Source: Rathayibacter rathayi
Lineage (GTDB): Bacteria > Actinomycetota > Actinomycetes > Actinomycetales > Microbacteriaceae
Length of the DNA: 64,000 nucleotides
Assembly (NCBI RefSeq): GCF_004011095.1
Contig: NZ_CP028129.1
Location: forward strand, 2,790,001 to 2,854,000
Direction of reading: 5' to 3'
Below, in pieces: positions 52,239 to 61,444 of the stretch. A model generated the notes under the pieces. That model was given only the letters and a program-made list of their open reading frames with translations, did not search any database and was not told where the DNA came from. The position numbers were made by a program, and so were the translations under genes. Every line of letters starts with the position of its first letter. The stretch's first letter is position 1.

Positions 52239-54441
52239 GCTGGTCCGATCGCTGGTCGTCGAAGCCGGGTTGGACCGCGAGCACGGCGTTCGGGTCCTCC
52301 TCGTCCTCTGGGGGGTCGCCTCGGCGGCGACGGCGGATGTTGCGGATGATGCCGAGCCCGAACACGACGACGAGCACGATCCCGATGACGAGGGTGCCGA
52401 CGGTCTCCCAGTCGGCGCGAACGCTGGTCGTCATCCCGGTCGGAGTGCCGATCGGAACGCCCTCGGCCGAGGTGAGCTGCAGGCCGAGGTTCGTCTCGCC
52501 GTTGCCGACGCGGGCCTTCACCGGAATGAGGACGCGACCCTGCGAACGGGCGTCGATCGCGGTGGTCTCGATGGCGCCCTCATCGATGTCGAGGACGGCG
52601 TTCGAGGTGGAGGCCTGGATTCGGACAGCGACGGGCCACGGGAGCTGGTTGCGGACATAGACGGGGATGCTGGAGTCGCGGGAAACCTGCAGGATGCTGT
52701 CGGTCGCGTCGATGGAGACCAGCGAGAGCGTGGTGTCGGCGTGCTCGCGAGCCTTAGTCACGGCGTCGCGCCAGCCGCTACCGTCGCCGCGCCAGCTCAC
52801 GGAGAGCAGCGCGAGCACGTCGTTGCGGCTCTTGCCGGCCAGCAGCTCAGGCTCTTGCAGCACCGACGAGAACGACTCGACCTCGGAGCCGGAGCCGAGC
52901 AGGTCGCGGACCTGGTCGATCCGGAGCGCCGACTCGGGCGAATCAATGATGCTCGCGCCCTGGGTGGCGGGGACGGCGAGGGCCGAGGCGAGGGTGCTCG
53001 CGCGCGACCACGGCAGCGAGTCGATCGCGTCAAGGGTCTCTGACAGGCGATCGGCACCGATCGCGGAGTCGCGGCCGAGGGTGAGCACCACCCCCGGTGC
53101 CTTGCCCTCCTTGTGCACCTCGGCGAGATCGGTGGCGATGACGGACAGGTGAGCGCGCCACTCGGTGTCATCCGCGGCGGTCGCGGCCGCATCGAAGGCC
53201 TCAGTCAGCCGGGAGTCGGCCACAACGAGGTCGGAGGCGCCGACGCTCGCCCGAGAGGTCGTGGTGATGTCCTCCGGTAGCAGGAGTGCGTCGGAGGGAA
53301 CGACGGTCCGGTTCACTCCGCTGGCCGCGTAGACGTCGAGGTCGGATCCGCGGAGGGTGCCCTCGTCTGGCCAGGCGACGTTCCCGAGCGAGGTGCTCCA
53401 GTCGGAGGCGATCAGCGACTCGGCGCTCGGTCGCGCAGGCAGGTCCTCGGCGGGCTGGTCGGCGCCGGCCGCGGTGGTGGGGGAGGGAGTAGCGGTGCCG
53501 GGCGCTGCGGCGAACCGCCTGTTGTCGATCGCGTACGCGAAGGAGACGGGTGAGAGGAGTGTCGCGAGGCCTGCCTGCGCCTGTGCTGAGACGTCGGCAT
53601 CGGCGTAGGGCAGGGCGAATCGCTCGTTCGGCGCGGACTGCAGGCGGTTAAGCCAGTCGAGGGCCGACGTCGGAGCGGAGCGGCCGAGGATGCGGATCGA
53701 GGCAAGGATGCGCGGGTCGACCCCGATCGTCACACCTTTTCCGGTGATCTCGTCGAGCTGGCGGGTCAAGGTTCCCGTGCTGTTCGTGTAGTCAGCGAGC
53801 GTCTCGGCCGACAGCAGGCCGTCGGCGGTGTCCGGGACGGTGAGCGGGACCAGGGCGCTGACGCCGGTCTCGCGTTCCGGGGCCGTGGCGTCGGTGAGTT
53901 CTACGGCCGTGCGGGCTGTCGAGACGACACCGCCTGGACCGGTGACAGTGACGAGGACGGCGTGAGTGCCGAGAGCAGTGCGGTCGTTCGAGAAGGGGAT
54001 TTGATCGACCGGAACGGTGACGTTGGCCTCGGCGGTGCTCGAGGGCGGAAGGCCGAGCTGTGCGCCCGCCTGGACGGTGTCGGTGTCGTTGTCGGCCTCG
54101 GCGTCGAGCCAGGCGTGCAGCTCTGCGCGGGTATCGAGGGTGGCGTAGGAGAGAGCGACGCTCACGTCGGCGCCGTCGATCGCCTCGGTGGTGCTGTTAC
54201 GTACGGCGATCGAGAGCTGGAGGTCCTGACCGGGACGCAGGAGTCCGTCCTGGCCGACTCCGGCCGTCGTGGTGACCCTGCCGAAGGCGGGCGCAGTGAC
54301 GGCGGTCGAGACGTTCGGGGCTGCGAGCGCGGGAGAGGCGACGCCGGACAGGCCGATCGCGAGGGCGGCGGCACCTGCGGAACGGAGGAGGAACGCCGCC
54401 AGCGAGCGGAGGGAGAGGTCGCGCCGATGCATCGGTCTCAC
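52231..54441 (-). CDS. DUF6049-type secreted or membrane-anchored protein
   Basis: This 736-residue protein has a signal peptide (LLRSAGAAALAIGLSGVASPALA), a long extracytoplasmic region of beta-rich and Rossmann-like repeats (IGVDPRILASI, YADADVSAQAQAGLATLL), and a C-terminal membrane helix (about 680-702, VGTLVIGIVLVVVFGLGII) followed by RNIRRRRRG. This layout and the position between murJ and cca match a family of unknown function seen in Actinobacteria. It may support lipid II flipping or wall assembly with MurJ. Confidence 0.85.
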   Translation of the reverse strand: MRPMHRRDLSLRSLAAFLLRSAGAAALAIGLSGVASPALAAPNVSTAVTAPAFGRVTTTAGVGQDGLLRPGQDLQLSIAVRNSTTEAIDGADVSVALSYATLDTRAELHAWLDAEADNDTDTVQAGAQLGLPPSSTAEANVTVPVDQIPFSNDRTALGTHAVLVTVTGPGGVVSTARTAVELTDATAPERETGVSALVPLTVPDTADGLLSAETLADYTNSTGTLTRQLDEITGKGVTIGVDPRILASIRILGRSAPTSALDWLNRLQSAPNERFALPYADADVSAQAQAGLATLLSPVSFAYAIDNRRFAAAPGTATPSPTTAAGADQPAEDLPARPSAESLIASDWSTSLGNVAWPDEGTLRGSDLDVYAASGVNRTVVPSDALLLPEDITTTSRASVGASDLVVADSRLTEAFDAAATAADDTEWRAHLSVIATDLAEVHKEGKAPGVVLTLGRDSAIGADRLSETLDAIDSLPWSRASTLASALAVPATQGASIIDSPESALRIDQVRDLLGSGSEVESFSSVLQEPELLAGKSRNDVLALLSVSWRGDGSGWRDAVTKAREHADTTLSLVSIDATDSILQVSRDSSIPVYVRNQLPWPVAVRIQASTSNAVLDIDEGAIETTAIDARSQGRVLIPVKARVGNGETNLGLQLTSAEGVPIGTPTGMTTSVRADWETVGTLVIGIVLVVVFGLGIIRNIRRRRRGDPPEDEEDPNAVLAVQPGFDDQRSDQRG

Positions 54442-54580
54442 TCGGCCTCCATGAGGGTGATTCTACGGGCAGGCCCCCTTAGGGCAGGCGGCGCGCCCCC
54501 GGGAGTGCCCAGTGCTGATCGGTAACCGTATGACATGGTTATCGGAGGTCGCGACACTTGCCACGACTAGGATCGTGCGA

Positions 54581-56005
54581 ATGCACAGCGTCCAGACCGC
54601 TCTCGAGACCCTCCGCACTCTCGCGGAGACACCGACCGTGGCGCGGCTGGCGGAGGCGTTCTCGGCTGAGGGGCACGAGCTGGCCCTCGTCGGGGGACCG
54701 GTGCGCGACGCCTTCCTCGGACACGGCGTGCACGACCTGGATTTCACCACCTCCGCTCGTCCCGACGAGATCCTGCGGATCGTCGCTCCGATCGCCGAGA
54801 CGCACTGGGACATCGGTCGGGCGTTCGGCACGATCGGTGCGCGAGTATCGGGAGAGACGGTCGAGATCACGACCTATCGCAGCGACAGCTACGACGGTGT
54901 GAGCCGCAAGCCCGATGTCGAGTTCGGCGAGTCGCTCGAGGGAGATCTCGTGCGGCGCGACTTCACGGTGAACGCGATGGCGTTGCGGCTCCCCGAGGTG
55001 GTCCTGGTTGACCCGTCCGGAGGTGTCGAGGATCTGCTCGCCGAGCGGCTGCGCACCCCTTCCCCCGCCGACCTCTCCTTCGGCGACGACCCGCTCCGAA
55101 TGCTCCGCGGGGCGCGCTTTACCTCGCAGCTCGGCTTCCGCACCACCGACGAGGTGGAGTGGGCGATGGCGGAACTCGCCGGCCGGATCCGGGACGTCTC
55201 GGCGGAGCGTGTGCAGGAGGAGCTGCGCAAGCTCCTCGCGACATCCTCGCCGCGCGCCGGCCTGGAGCTGCTGGTCGACACCGGTTTGGCCGGTTACTTT
55301 CTCCCGGAGCTGCCCGCTCTGCGCCTGGAACAGGACGAACACCACCACCACAAGGATGTCTACACCCATAGCCTCACCGTGCTGGAGCAGGCGATCTCGC
55401 TGGAGCAGTCGCGGAACCCGGGCGCCGCTCCGGACGTCGTACTGCGGCTCGCGGCACTCCTGCACGATGTCGGCAAGCCGGCCACCCGGCGTCTCGAGGC
55501 CGGCGGCGCAGTGAGCTTCCACCACCACGACCTGGTCGGCGCCAAGCTCACGGTGAAGCGGATGCGCGCGCTCAAGTTCGACAACCAGACGACGAAGGAG
55601 GTCGCTCGGCTGATCGAGCTGCACCTGCGGTTCTTCGGGTACACGGACGGCGCGTGGACCGATTCCGCGGTGCGCCGTTACGTCACTGACGCGGGACCCC
55701 TGCTCGATCGGCTGCATATCCTCACTCGCGCCGACGTGACCACACGCAACCGCCGGAAGGCCGAGCGGCTCGCGCACGCCTACGACGATCTCGAGGCGCG
55801 GATCGCGGAGCTCGCCGAGAAGGAGGAGCTGGCCTCGAAGCGGCCCGATCTCGATGGCACGCGGATCATGGAGATCCTTGGCCTGGCTCCGGGACCCGAG
55901 GTGGGTCAGGCGTACCGGTTCCTGCTCGAGCTGCGGCTGGAGGAGGGCCCGCTCGGCGAGGAGGCCGCGACGCAGCGGCTCCGCGAATGGTGGGCGTCGC
56001 GCTGA
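54581..56005 (+). CDS. cca: CCA tRNA nucleotidyltransferase
   Basis: This 474-residue protein has nucleotidyltransferase motifs LALVGGPVRDAFLG and HDLDFTTSARPDEI, the ribose/base-reading RRDFTVNAMAL, and an HD domain (HHHHKDVYTHSLTVLEQ, ALLHDVGKPATRR). It adds or repairs CCA at tRNA 3' ends. This matters here because at least tRNA-Ala and tRNA-Ile are not encoded with CCA. The ATG at 54581 was chosen by family length. Confidence 0.95.
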   Translation: MHSVQTALETLRTLAETPTVARLAEAFSAEGHELALVGGPVRDAFLGHGVHDLDFTTSARPDEILRIVAPIAETHWDIGRAFGTIGARVSGETVEITTYRSDSYDGVSRKPDVEFGESLEGDLVRRDFTVNAMALRLPEVVLVDPSGGVEDLLAERLRTPSPADLSFGDDPLRMLRGARFTSQLGFRTTDEVEWAMAELAGRIRDVSAERVQEELRKLLATSSPRAGLELLVDTGLAGYFLPELPALRLEQDEHHHHKDVYTHSLTVLEQAISLEQSRNPGAAPDVVLRLAALLHDVGKPATRRLEAGGAVSFHHHDLVGAKLTVKRMRALKFDNQTTKEVARLIELHLRFFGYTDGAWTDSAVRRYVTDAGPLLDRLHILTRADVTTRNRRKAERLAHAYDDLEARIAELAEKEELASKRPDLDGTRIMEILGLAPGPEVGQAYRFLLELRLEEGPLGEEAATQRLREWWASR

Positions 56006-56133
56006 GGCGCAGAAGCCTCGGCCCGTGATCGGCCCGGCGCGTCGTGGCGGTCCTGGTAGTAGTCTGCTCAGGTTGTCCACGACCAGACGCACTCGCGTCC
56101 GCGGGAGTGGGCAGATGCTACATACCCTCCTGT

Positions 56134-56148
56134 CACGGAAATACCGTG
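56134..56148 (+). promoter_or_regulatory. Hairpin in the rpsF leader (possible S6:S18 control element)
   Basis: CACGG-AAATA-CCGTG forms a small perfect hairpin 27 bp upstream of the rpsF start. It contains the CCG trinucleotide expected in S6:S18-binding leaders. A second, weaker CACTC/GAGTG stem lies upstream. Assignment to that regulatory class is tentative. Confidence 0.35.
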
Positions 56149-56175
56149 GCCGTTCAGTCCGAAGGAGGTGGGTTA

Positions 56176-56553
56176 GTGACGCATCAGTACGAAATCATGG
56201 TCATCCTGGACCCCGAGATTGATGAGCGCACCGTCGCTCCGAGTCTCGACAAGTTCCTCAACGTCATCCGCACCGATGGTGGATCCGTCGACAAGGTCGA
56301 TGTCTGGGGCCGCCGTCGTCTGGCGTACGAGATTAACAAGAAGTCCGAGGGCATTTACGCCGTCGTCGACTTCACGTCGACCTCCGCCGCCGCGAACGAA
56401 CTCGACCGTCAGCTGAAGCTGTCCGAGGCCGTCATGCGCACCAAGGTGCTGCGGGCCGAAGAGGGCATCGCTCAGGTCGCGGCTGCCGCGAAGCTCGCCG
56501 ACGAGAAGGCCGCCCGCAAGGCGGCCAAGGCCTCGGCCGCTCCCAAGGCATAG
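56176..56553 (+). CDS. rpsF: 30S ribosomal protein S6
   Basis: This 125-residue protein ([44 protein letters not shown]) matches S6. The C-terminal tail is Ala/Lys-rich. The GTG at 56176 follows a very strong GAAGGAGGTG site. It is first in the rpsF-ssb-rpsR-rplI operon. Confidence 0.97.
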   Translation: MTHQYEIMVILDPEIDERTVAPSLDKFLNVIRTDGGSVDKVDVWGRRRLAYEINKKSEGIYAVVDFTSTSAAANELDRQLKLSEAVMRTKVLRAEEGIAQVAAAAKLADEKAARKAAKASAAPKA

Positions 56554-56558
56554 CGCTC

Positions 56559-57137
56559 ATGGCTGGCGAGACGATCATCACCGTGGTAGGGAACCTCACC
56601 GCCGACCCCGAGCTGCGCTACACGCAGGGCGGGCTCGCGGTCGCGAACTTCACCATCGCCTCCACGCCGCGCACCTTCGACCGTCAGGCGAACGACTGGA
56701 AGGACGGCGAAGCGCTGTTCCTCCGTGCCTCCGTCTGGCGCGAGTTCGCCGAGAACGTCGCGGGAACGCTGACCAAGGGGAGCCGTGTCGTCGCGACCGG
56801 CCGCTTGAAGCAGCGCTCCTACGAGACGAAGGAAGGCGAGAAGCGCACCAGCATCGAGCTCGAGATCGACGAGATCGGGCCCTCGCTGCGCTACGCGACC
56901 GCGCAGGTCACGCGCGCCTCCGGTGGAGGCGGACGCGGCCAGGCCGGTGGCGGCCAGGGCAATGGCGGTCAGATCGGCGGCGGCCAGGGCGGCTTCGGCG
57001 GCGGCAACCAGGGGGGCTCCGGCACTGCGGGCGGCAACCGTGGTGGCCAGGCCGAGGAGCCGTGGGCGCCCAGCGCTCCCGCTGGTGGCGACGTGTGGAG
57101 CACGCCCGGCAGCTACAACGATGAGACGCCGTTCTGA
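56559..57137 (+). CDS. ssb: Single-stranded DNA-binding protein
   Basis: This 192-residue protein has an N-terminal OB fold ([50 protein letters not shown]), a long Gly/Gln-rich linker and the acidic tip DETPF that recruits partner proteins. It binds and protects single-stranded DNA as a tetramer. Its place between rpsF and rpsR is standard. Confidence 0.97.
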   Translation: MAGETIITVVGNLTADPELRYTQGGLAVANFTIASTPRTFDRQANDWKDGEALFLRASVWREFAENVAGTLTKGSRVVATGRLKQRSYETKEGEKRTSIELEIDEIGPSLRYATAQVTRASGGGGRGQAGGGQGNGGQIGGGQGGFGGGNQGGSGTAGGNRGGQAEEPWAPSAPAGGDVWSTPGSYNDETPF

Positions 57138-57235
57138 GCCTCGGCTCGAACGCTCTCCTCACCTGAATCACGCCTCCCCCGCACCGCGATCACTCGCGGC
57201 GGACCAGGGGCGAACCAGAATCTAAGGAAACCACT

Positions 57236-57496
57236 ATGGCTGGAAAGAGCAGCGGCGACCGCCGCAAGCCGATCCGCGGCAAGGGCGCGAAGAACGCGGC
57301 CCCCGCGAAGTCGGTCCGCGTGGGTGTCATCGACTACAAGGACGTCGCGACCCTCCGCAAGTTCATCTCGGAGCGCGGGAAGATCCGCGCCCGTCGTATC
57401 ACCGGCGTCTCCGTTCAGGAGCAGCGCCTCATCGCCCGTGCCGTCAAGAACGCCCGCGAGATGGCGCTCCTGCCCTACGCCGGCAGCGGAAGGTAG
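57236..57496 (+). CDS. rpsR: 30S ribosomal protein S18
   Basis: This 86-residue protein has the S18 core [36 protein letters not shown] and the [16 protein letters not shown] end. No zinc-binding cysteines are present (the C-minus form). The ATG at 57236 follows AAGGAAACC. Confidence 0.97.
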   Translation: MAGKSSGDRRKPIRGKGAKNAAPAKSVRVGVIDYKDVATLRKFISERGKIRARRITGVSVQEQRLIARAVKNAREMALLPYAGSGR

Positions 57497-57504
57497 GTAA
57501 CGGT

Positions 57505-57957
57505 ATGTCCAAGGTCATCCTGACCCACGAGGTCGACGGGCTCGGCTCCGCTGGCGATGTCGTCGACGTGAAGAACGGGTTCGCCCGCAACTACCTCATC
57601 CCCCAGGGCTTCGGCGTCGCGTGGACTCGCGGTGGCGAGAAGCAGGTCGAGCAGATCAAGTCGGCGCGAGCCGCTCGTGAGCACAAGACCATCGAAGAGG
57701 CTCAGCACACCAAGCAGGTCCTCGAGGCCAACCGCGTGAAGCTGACGGTCAAGGCCGGCAAGGACGGCCGTCTGTTCGGCTCGGTGAAGACCTCCGACAT
57801 CGCGAACGCGGTGGCAGCGGCTGGATTCGGTGAGCTCGACAAGCGCAAGATCGTGATCGCGAACGCGATCAAGCACGTCGGCGAGCACGAGGCCGTGGTG
57901 CGTCTGCGCGACGACATCCAGGCCACCGTGAAGCTGCAGGTGGTCGCGGCCAAGTAA
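57505..57957 (+). CDS. rplI: 50S ribosomal protein L9
   Basis: This 150-residue protein has the N-terminal L9 domain ([32 protein letters not shown]), a connecting helix and the C-terminal domain ([16 protein letters not shown]). It binds 23S rRNA in the L1-stalk region. It is the last gene of the operon, followed by a strong terminator. Confidence 0.97.
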   Translation: MSKVILTHEVDGLGSAGDVVDVKNGFARNYLIPQGFGVAWTRGGEKQVEQIKSARAAREHKTIEEAQHTKQVLEANRVKLTVKAGKDGRLFGSVKTSDIANAVAAAGFGELDKRKIVIANAIKHVGEHEAVVRLRDDIQATVKLQVVAAK

Positions 57958-57974
57958 GGCCGCGAGAACGCCGC

Positions 57975-58020
57975 GGAGGGCGGTGCGAGAGGACTCACGG
58001 GTCCTCCCGCACCGCCCTCC
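57975..58020 (+). terminator. Terminator after rplI
   Basis: A long hairpin with an outer perfect 13-bp stem (GGAGGGCGGTGCG / CGCACCGCCCTCC) and an inner GAGGAC/GTCCTC stem, starting 18 bp after the rplI stop. Confidence 0.85.
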
Positions 58021-58400
58021 GTCGTTCCTGTTGTCCACAGCTCCATCCACATACACCCTCCGGCGGGACCAACCTTCACGGTGGTCTTGAGACTCTTTTC
58101 TCCACACAGCCGTGGAAAGCAGGAAAAGACTGGTCAGAGGCAAGAAAATACTTCCCGAAAGCGTTGATTTCCACAGGGTTGTGCACATGTTGCCCACAGC
58201 GGGCACGGCGTTTCTCCTCGGTTCTGCACAGCTCCCTCCACAGGGCGGTTTGCATGCCGCGGCTAGCGGTCCGTAGGGTTGCGCAGCGCCCCGCGAGGGG
58301 TGCGCGCAGGCGCCCGTGCGCCGCTGTCGGAGGTCGCTGGTAGACCGGAGCCGACACCCGTTCATCCGGACGCGCAGCACCGACAGGAGGAGGCGAAGGC
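58021..58400. promoter_or_regulatory. dnaB upstream region with DnaA-box-like sites
   Basis: This 380-bp stretch has a perfect TTGTCCACA at 58031-58039 and a series of CCACA motifs (ATCCACATA, CTCCACACA, TTTCCACAGG, GCCCACAGC, CTCCACAGGG) down to about 58245. A short AT-rich part (AAGAAAATAC) lies in the middle. No gene is seen. The sites suggest DnaA control of dnaB. Confidence 0.55.
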
Positions 58401-59783
58401 ATGACGATCGCGCACCTGGCGGTACCCGGCTCGGACGGACGCGACGGACGCGGCGAGTCCCGCGGCAACGAGCGCACTCCTCCGCACGACCTTCTCGCCG
58501 AGCAATCGGCTCTCGGCGGAATGCTGCTCTCGAAGGACGCGGTCGCCGACGTCGTCGAGAGCGTCAAGGGCACGGACTTCTACATCCCCAAGCACGAAAT
58601 CGTGTTCGACGCGATCCTCGCCCTCTACTCGCACGGTGAGCCGACCGACGTCATCGCGGTGACCGACGAACTCACCAAGCAGGGCGAACTCCAGCGGGCC
58701 GGCGGCGCCGACTACCTGCACACGCTCACCTCGATGGTGCCGACCGCCGCGAACGCGGGCTACTACGCTTCCATCGTCGCCGAGCGGGCACTGCTGCGCC
58801 GTCTCGTCGAGGCGGGCACCCGAATCGCGCAGATGGGCTACCAGGGCGAGGGTGAGGTGCTCGATCTCGTCAACTCGGCGCAGGCCGAGATTTACAACGT
58901 CACCGGGTCCGAGACGGCGGAGGACTACGTCCCGCTGACCGACGCGGTAACAGTGGCAATTGATGAGATCGAGGCGGCCGCGCACAAGGACGGTGCCTTC
59001 ACGGGTGTGCCCACCGGCTTCGCCGACCTCGACGACCTGACCAACGGCTTCCACCCCGGGCAGATGATCATCGTCGCCGCGCGACCCGCGCTCGGTAAGT
59101 CAACGCTCGCGCTCGACTTCGCCCGCGCCGCCGCGATCAAGCACGACATGGCCACAATCTTTTTCTCGCTCGAGATGGGGCGCAGCGAGATCGCGATGCG
59201 CCTGCTCTCGGCCGAGGCCTCGGTGCCTTTGCAGCACATGCGTAAGGGCACGGTCGACCAGCGCGACTGGACGACCATCGCCTCCACCCGCGGCCGGATC
59301 AACGACGCGCCCCTGTACATCGACGACTCGCCCAACATGACATTGGTGGAGATCCGCGCGAAGTGCCGCCGGCTCAAGCAGCGCGTCGGCCTCAAGATGG
59401 TCGTCATTGATTACCTCCAGCTGATGACCTCGGGGAAGAAGGTCGAGAGTCGCCAGCAGGAGGTCTCGGAGTTCTCGCGTGCGCTCAAGCTGCTCGCCAA
59501 GGAGCTGCAGGTGCCGGTCATCGCCCTCTCGCAGTTGAACCGTGGCCCCGAGCAGCGCGCCGACAAGCTCCCCGCGATCTCGGACCTGCGCGAGTCGGGC
59601 TCGATCGAGCAGGACGCCGACATGGTGATCCTCCTGCACCGCGAGAGCGCCTACGAGAAGGACAACCCGCGTGCGGGCGAGGCCGACCTCATCGTCGCGA
59701 AGCACCGCAACGGCCCGACCCGAACGGTGACGGTCGGCTTCCACGGCCACTTCTCCCGCTTCGCCGACATCCCGGCGGTCTGA
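58401..59783 (+). CDS. dnaB: Replicative DNA helicase DnaB
   Basis: This 460-residue protein has an N-terminal domain (PPHDLLAEQSALGGMLLSKDAVADV) and a RecA-like motor domain with Walker A (AARPALGKSTLALDFA), FFSLEMGRSEIAMRLL, Walker B-like MVVIDYLQLM and ALSQLNRGPEQR. It has no intein. It unwinds DNA at the replication fork and is the likely client of the DciA-like protein encoded here. Confidence 0.97.
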   Translation: MTIAHLAVPGSDGRDGRGESRGNERTPPHDLLAEQSALGGMLLSKDAVADVVESVKGTDFYIPKHEIVFDAILALYSHGEPTDVIAVTDELTKQGELQRAGGADYLHTLTSMVPTAANAGYYASIVAERALLRRLVEAGTRIAQMGYQGEGEVLDLVNSAQAEIYNVTGSETAEDYVPLTDAVTVAIDEIEAAAHKDGAFTGVPTGFADLDDLTNGFHPGQMIIVAARPALGKSTLALDFARAAAIKHDMATIFFSLEMGRSEIAMRLLSAEASVPLQHMRKGTVDQRDWTTIASTRGRINDAPLYIDDSPNMTLVEIRAKCRRLKQRVGLKMVVIDYLQLMTSGKKVESRQQEVSEFSRALKLLAKELQVPVIALSQLNRGPEQRADKLPAISDLRESGSIEQDADMVILLHRESAYEKDNPRAGEADLIVAKHRNGPTRTVTVGFHGHFSRFADIPAV

Positions 59784-59805
59784 CGCTCCCACGATCAGGG
59801 GGCTG

Positions 59806-59864
59806 AGTTGGAGGGCGACGCCGACGTTCCAACTGGGTTAGGTCGGTCCGCCCGAATTCCAACT
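59806..59864. promoter_or_regulatory. Operator-like repeats upstream of the fic gene
   Basis: AGTTGGA at 59806-59812 pairs with TCCAACT at 59828-59834, and a second TTCCAACT occurs 30 bp later at 59857-59864. The three half-sites lie between dnaB and fic, the last 30 bp before the fic start, so they may bind an autoregulator. Confidence 0.5.
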
Positions 59865-59894
59865 CCAGGCCTCGGTCTGTTGTAGCGTCGATTC

Positions 59895-61091
59895 ATGGAT
59901 CAGCATCATTTCGCCGACTCGCCCTTCGGGAGCCCGACTCGGGAACCAGGGAACAAGTGGGCGTTCACGTACTACCTGCCGAAGCATCTGCCCCGCGCCC
60001 TCGATCTCTCCGCGGAGGTGGTGTCGGCCCTGTCGGAGGCTGACGCGGCCCTGGGCCATCTTCAGGGCCTCGGGACGCTCATCACCGATCCGGGGCAACT
60101 TGTCGGGCCCTACCTGCGGAGAGAGGCTCTGGCGAGTTCCCGCATCGAGGGGACCCAGGCGTCCCTCTCGGACGTCTTCCAGTCCGAAATCGACGAGGAC
60201 TCGCGGAACGACGACACGGCCGAGGTCCACCGGTACCTCGAAGCGACGCACCAGGCGTACGAGCTGGCGAAGACCCTTCCCCTCACCCAGCGGCTGATCC
60301 TCGCCGTACACGCGACGCTCCTCACAGGAGTGCGAGGCGAGGAGAAGAACCCGGGCGAGTTCCGGACGTCGCCGGTCTGGGTCGGGCACGCAGGCGCGAC
60401 GCCGGAGACCGCGACCTTCGTTCCTCCTCTGCCGGTTCACCTCGGCGATCTGCTCGCCGACTGGGAGCGTTTCGTGAACGACGACGGACGGCACCTTCCT
60501 GCCTTAATCCAGGCGGGCCTCATGCATTATCAGTTCGAGACGATCCACCCCTTTCTCGACGGCAACGGGCGGATCGGTCGTCTGCTCATCAACCTGCTCC
60601 TCCTGGAACGGAGGAGACTTCCCCTGCCCCTCCTGTACCTCTCCCACTTCTTCGAGACCCACCGCGAGGAGTACTACGAGCGCTTGCAGGCCGTCCGCGA
60701 GACCGGCGACGTGGAGGGCTGGCTGACGTTCTTCCTCGGAGCGGTCCGTGCACAGTCGGACGATGCGGTCGCACGTTCCCAGGAGCTCATCCGGATCCGC
60801 GAGCGCTACTACGAGGAGGCGATCAAGGAGAGGTCGAGCCTGCCTCGACTCGTGGAAATCATCGTGCGCAATCCGTTCGTGACGGTCCGGCACGTTCAGG
60901 TCCGTCTCGACATCACGAACCAGGGCGCCAGGAACCTCATCCGCAATGCCGAAGGCCGCGGATGGCTTCGATCGCTGGGTACGCACGGCCGTGGGGGCAA
61001 GGAGCGCTGGTACTCGCCGGACATCTTCCAGGTGATGGAGCTGCCGATGGCCTACGACGCCGCCGTTCTTTCTCCGATCGGTCGCTCGTGA
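59895..61091 (+). CDS. Fic-family protein (class II, winged-helix C-terminus)
   Basis: This 398-residue protein has an N-terminal inhibitory helix motif SSRIEGT (S-x-x-x-E-G), the Fic core motif HPFLDGNGRIGRLL with catalytic His, and a C-terminal winged helix (VRHVQVRLDITNQGARNLIRNAEGRGWL). Fic enzymes usually transfer AMP to proteins, and the internal inhibitory motif keeps this class in check. The winged helix suggests DNA binding and autoregulation. It is full length, in contrast to the broken fic at 27.4-28.4 kb. The stop overlaps the next gene (GTGA). Confidence 0.9.
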   Translation: MDQHHFADSPFGSPTREPGNKWAFTYYLPKHLPRALDLSAEVVSALSEADAALGHLQGLGTLITDPGQLVGPYLRREALASSRIEGTQASLSDVFQSEIDEDSRNDDTAEVHRYLEATHQAYELAKTLPLTQRLILAVHATLLTGVRGEEKNPGEFRTSPVWVGHAGATPETATFVPPLPVHLGDLLADWERFVNDDGRHLPALIQAGLMHYQFETIHPFLDGNGRIGRLLINLLLLERRRLPLPLLYLSHFFETHREEYYERLQAVRETGDVEGWLTFFLGAVRAQSDDAVARSQELIRIRERYYEEAIKERSSLPRLVEIIVRNPFVTVRHVQVRLDITNQGARNLIRNAEGRGWLRSLGTHGRGGKERWYSPDIFQVMELPMAYDAAVLSPIGRS

Positions 61092-61312
61092 ACGCTCAGG
61101 AGCCGCCACAGGACGTCCCGCTGGGCGGAGGGTCGATCCGGCTGGGGCAGTTCTTGAAGCTCGCGGGGATCCTCTCGGGCGGCGAGGCCAAGGAGGCGGT
61201 CGCTGAGGGGTTGGTGACGGTGAACGGCGAGGTCGACCTGCGCCGCGGTCGCCAGCTCGCGGTCGGCGACGTCGTCGGATTCGACCGGAACCGCTTCCGC
61301 GTTAGCGAGTGA
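61088..61312 (+). CDS. S4-domain RNA-binding protein (YaaA/YbcJ-like)
   Basis: This 74-residue protein is a single S4 domain: IRLGQFLKLAGILSGGEAKEAVAEGLVTVNGEVDLRRGRQLAVGDVV. Such small S4 proteins probably bind rRNA or tRNA. It starts at GTG 61088 overlapping the fic stop, so it is coupled to fic despite the unrelated role. Confidence 0.9.
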   Translation: MNAQEPPQDVPLGGGSIRLGQFLKLAGILSGGEAKEAVAEGLVTVNGEVDLRRGRQLAVGDVVGFDRNRFRVSE

Positions 61313-61444
61313 TGCGCGGGCGGCGCCAGCCCGCGGACGTGGGTCTGCTGGTGAGACACCGCTCGGGCGCCGGTGCATCGGCGTGTTGAGCGGCGGCTCG
61401 GCGCACACTGGCTCCTGGACATCCCGGGACGACAGGAGACGCGC

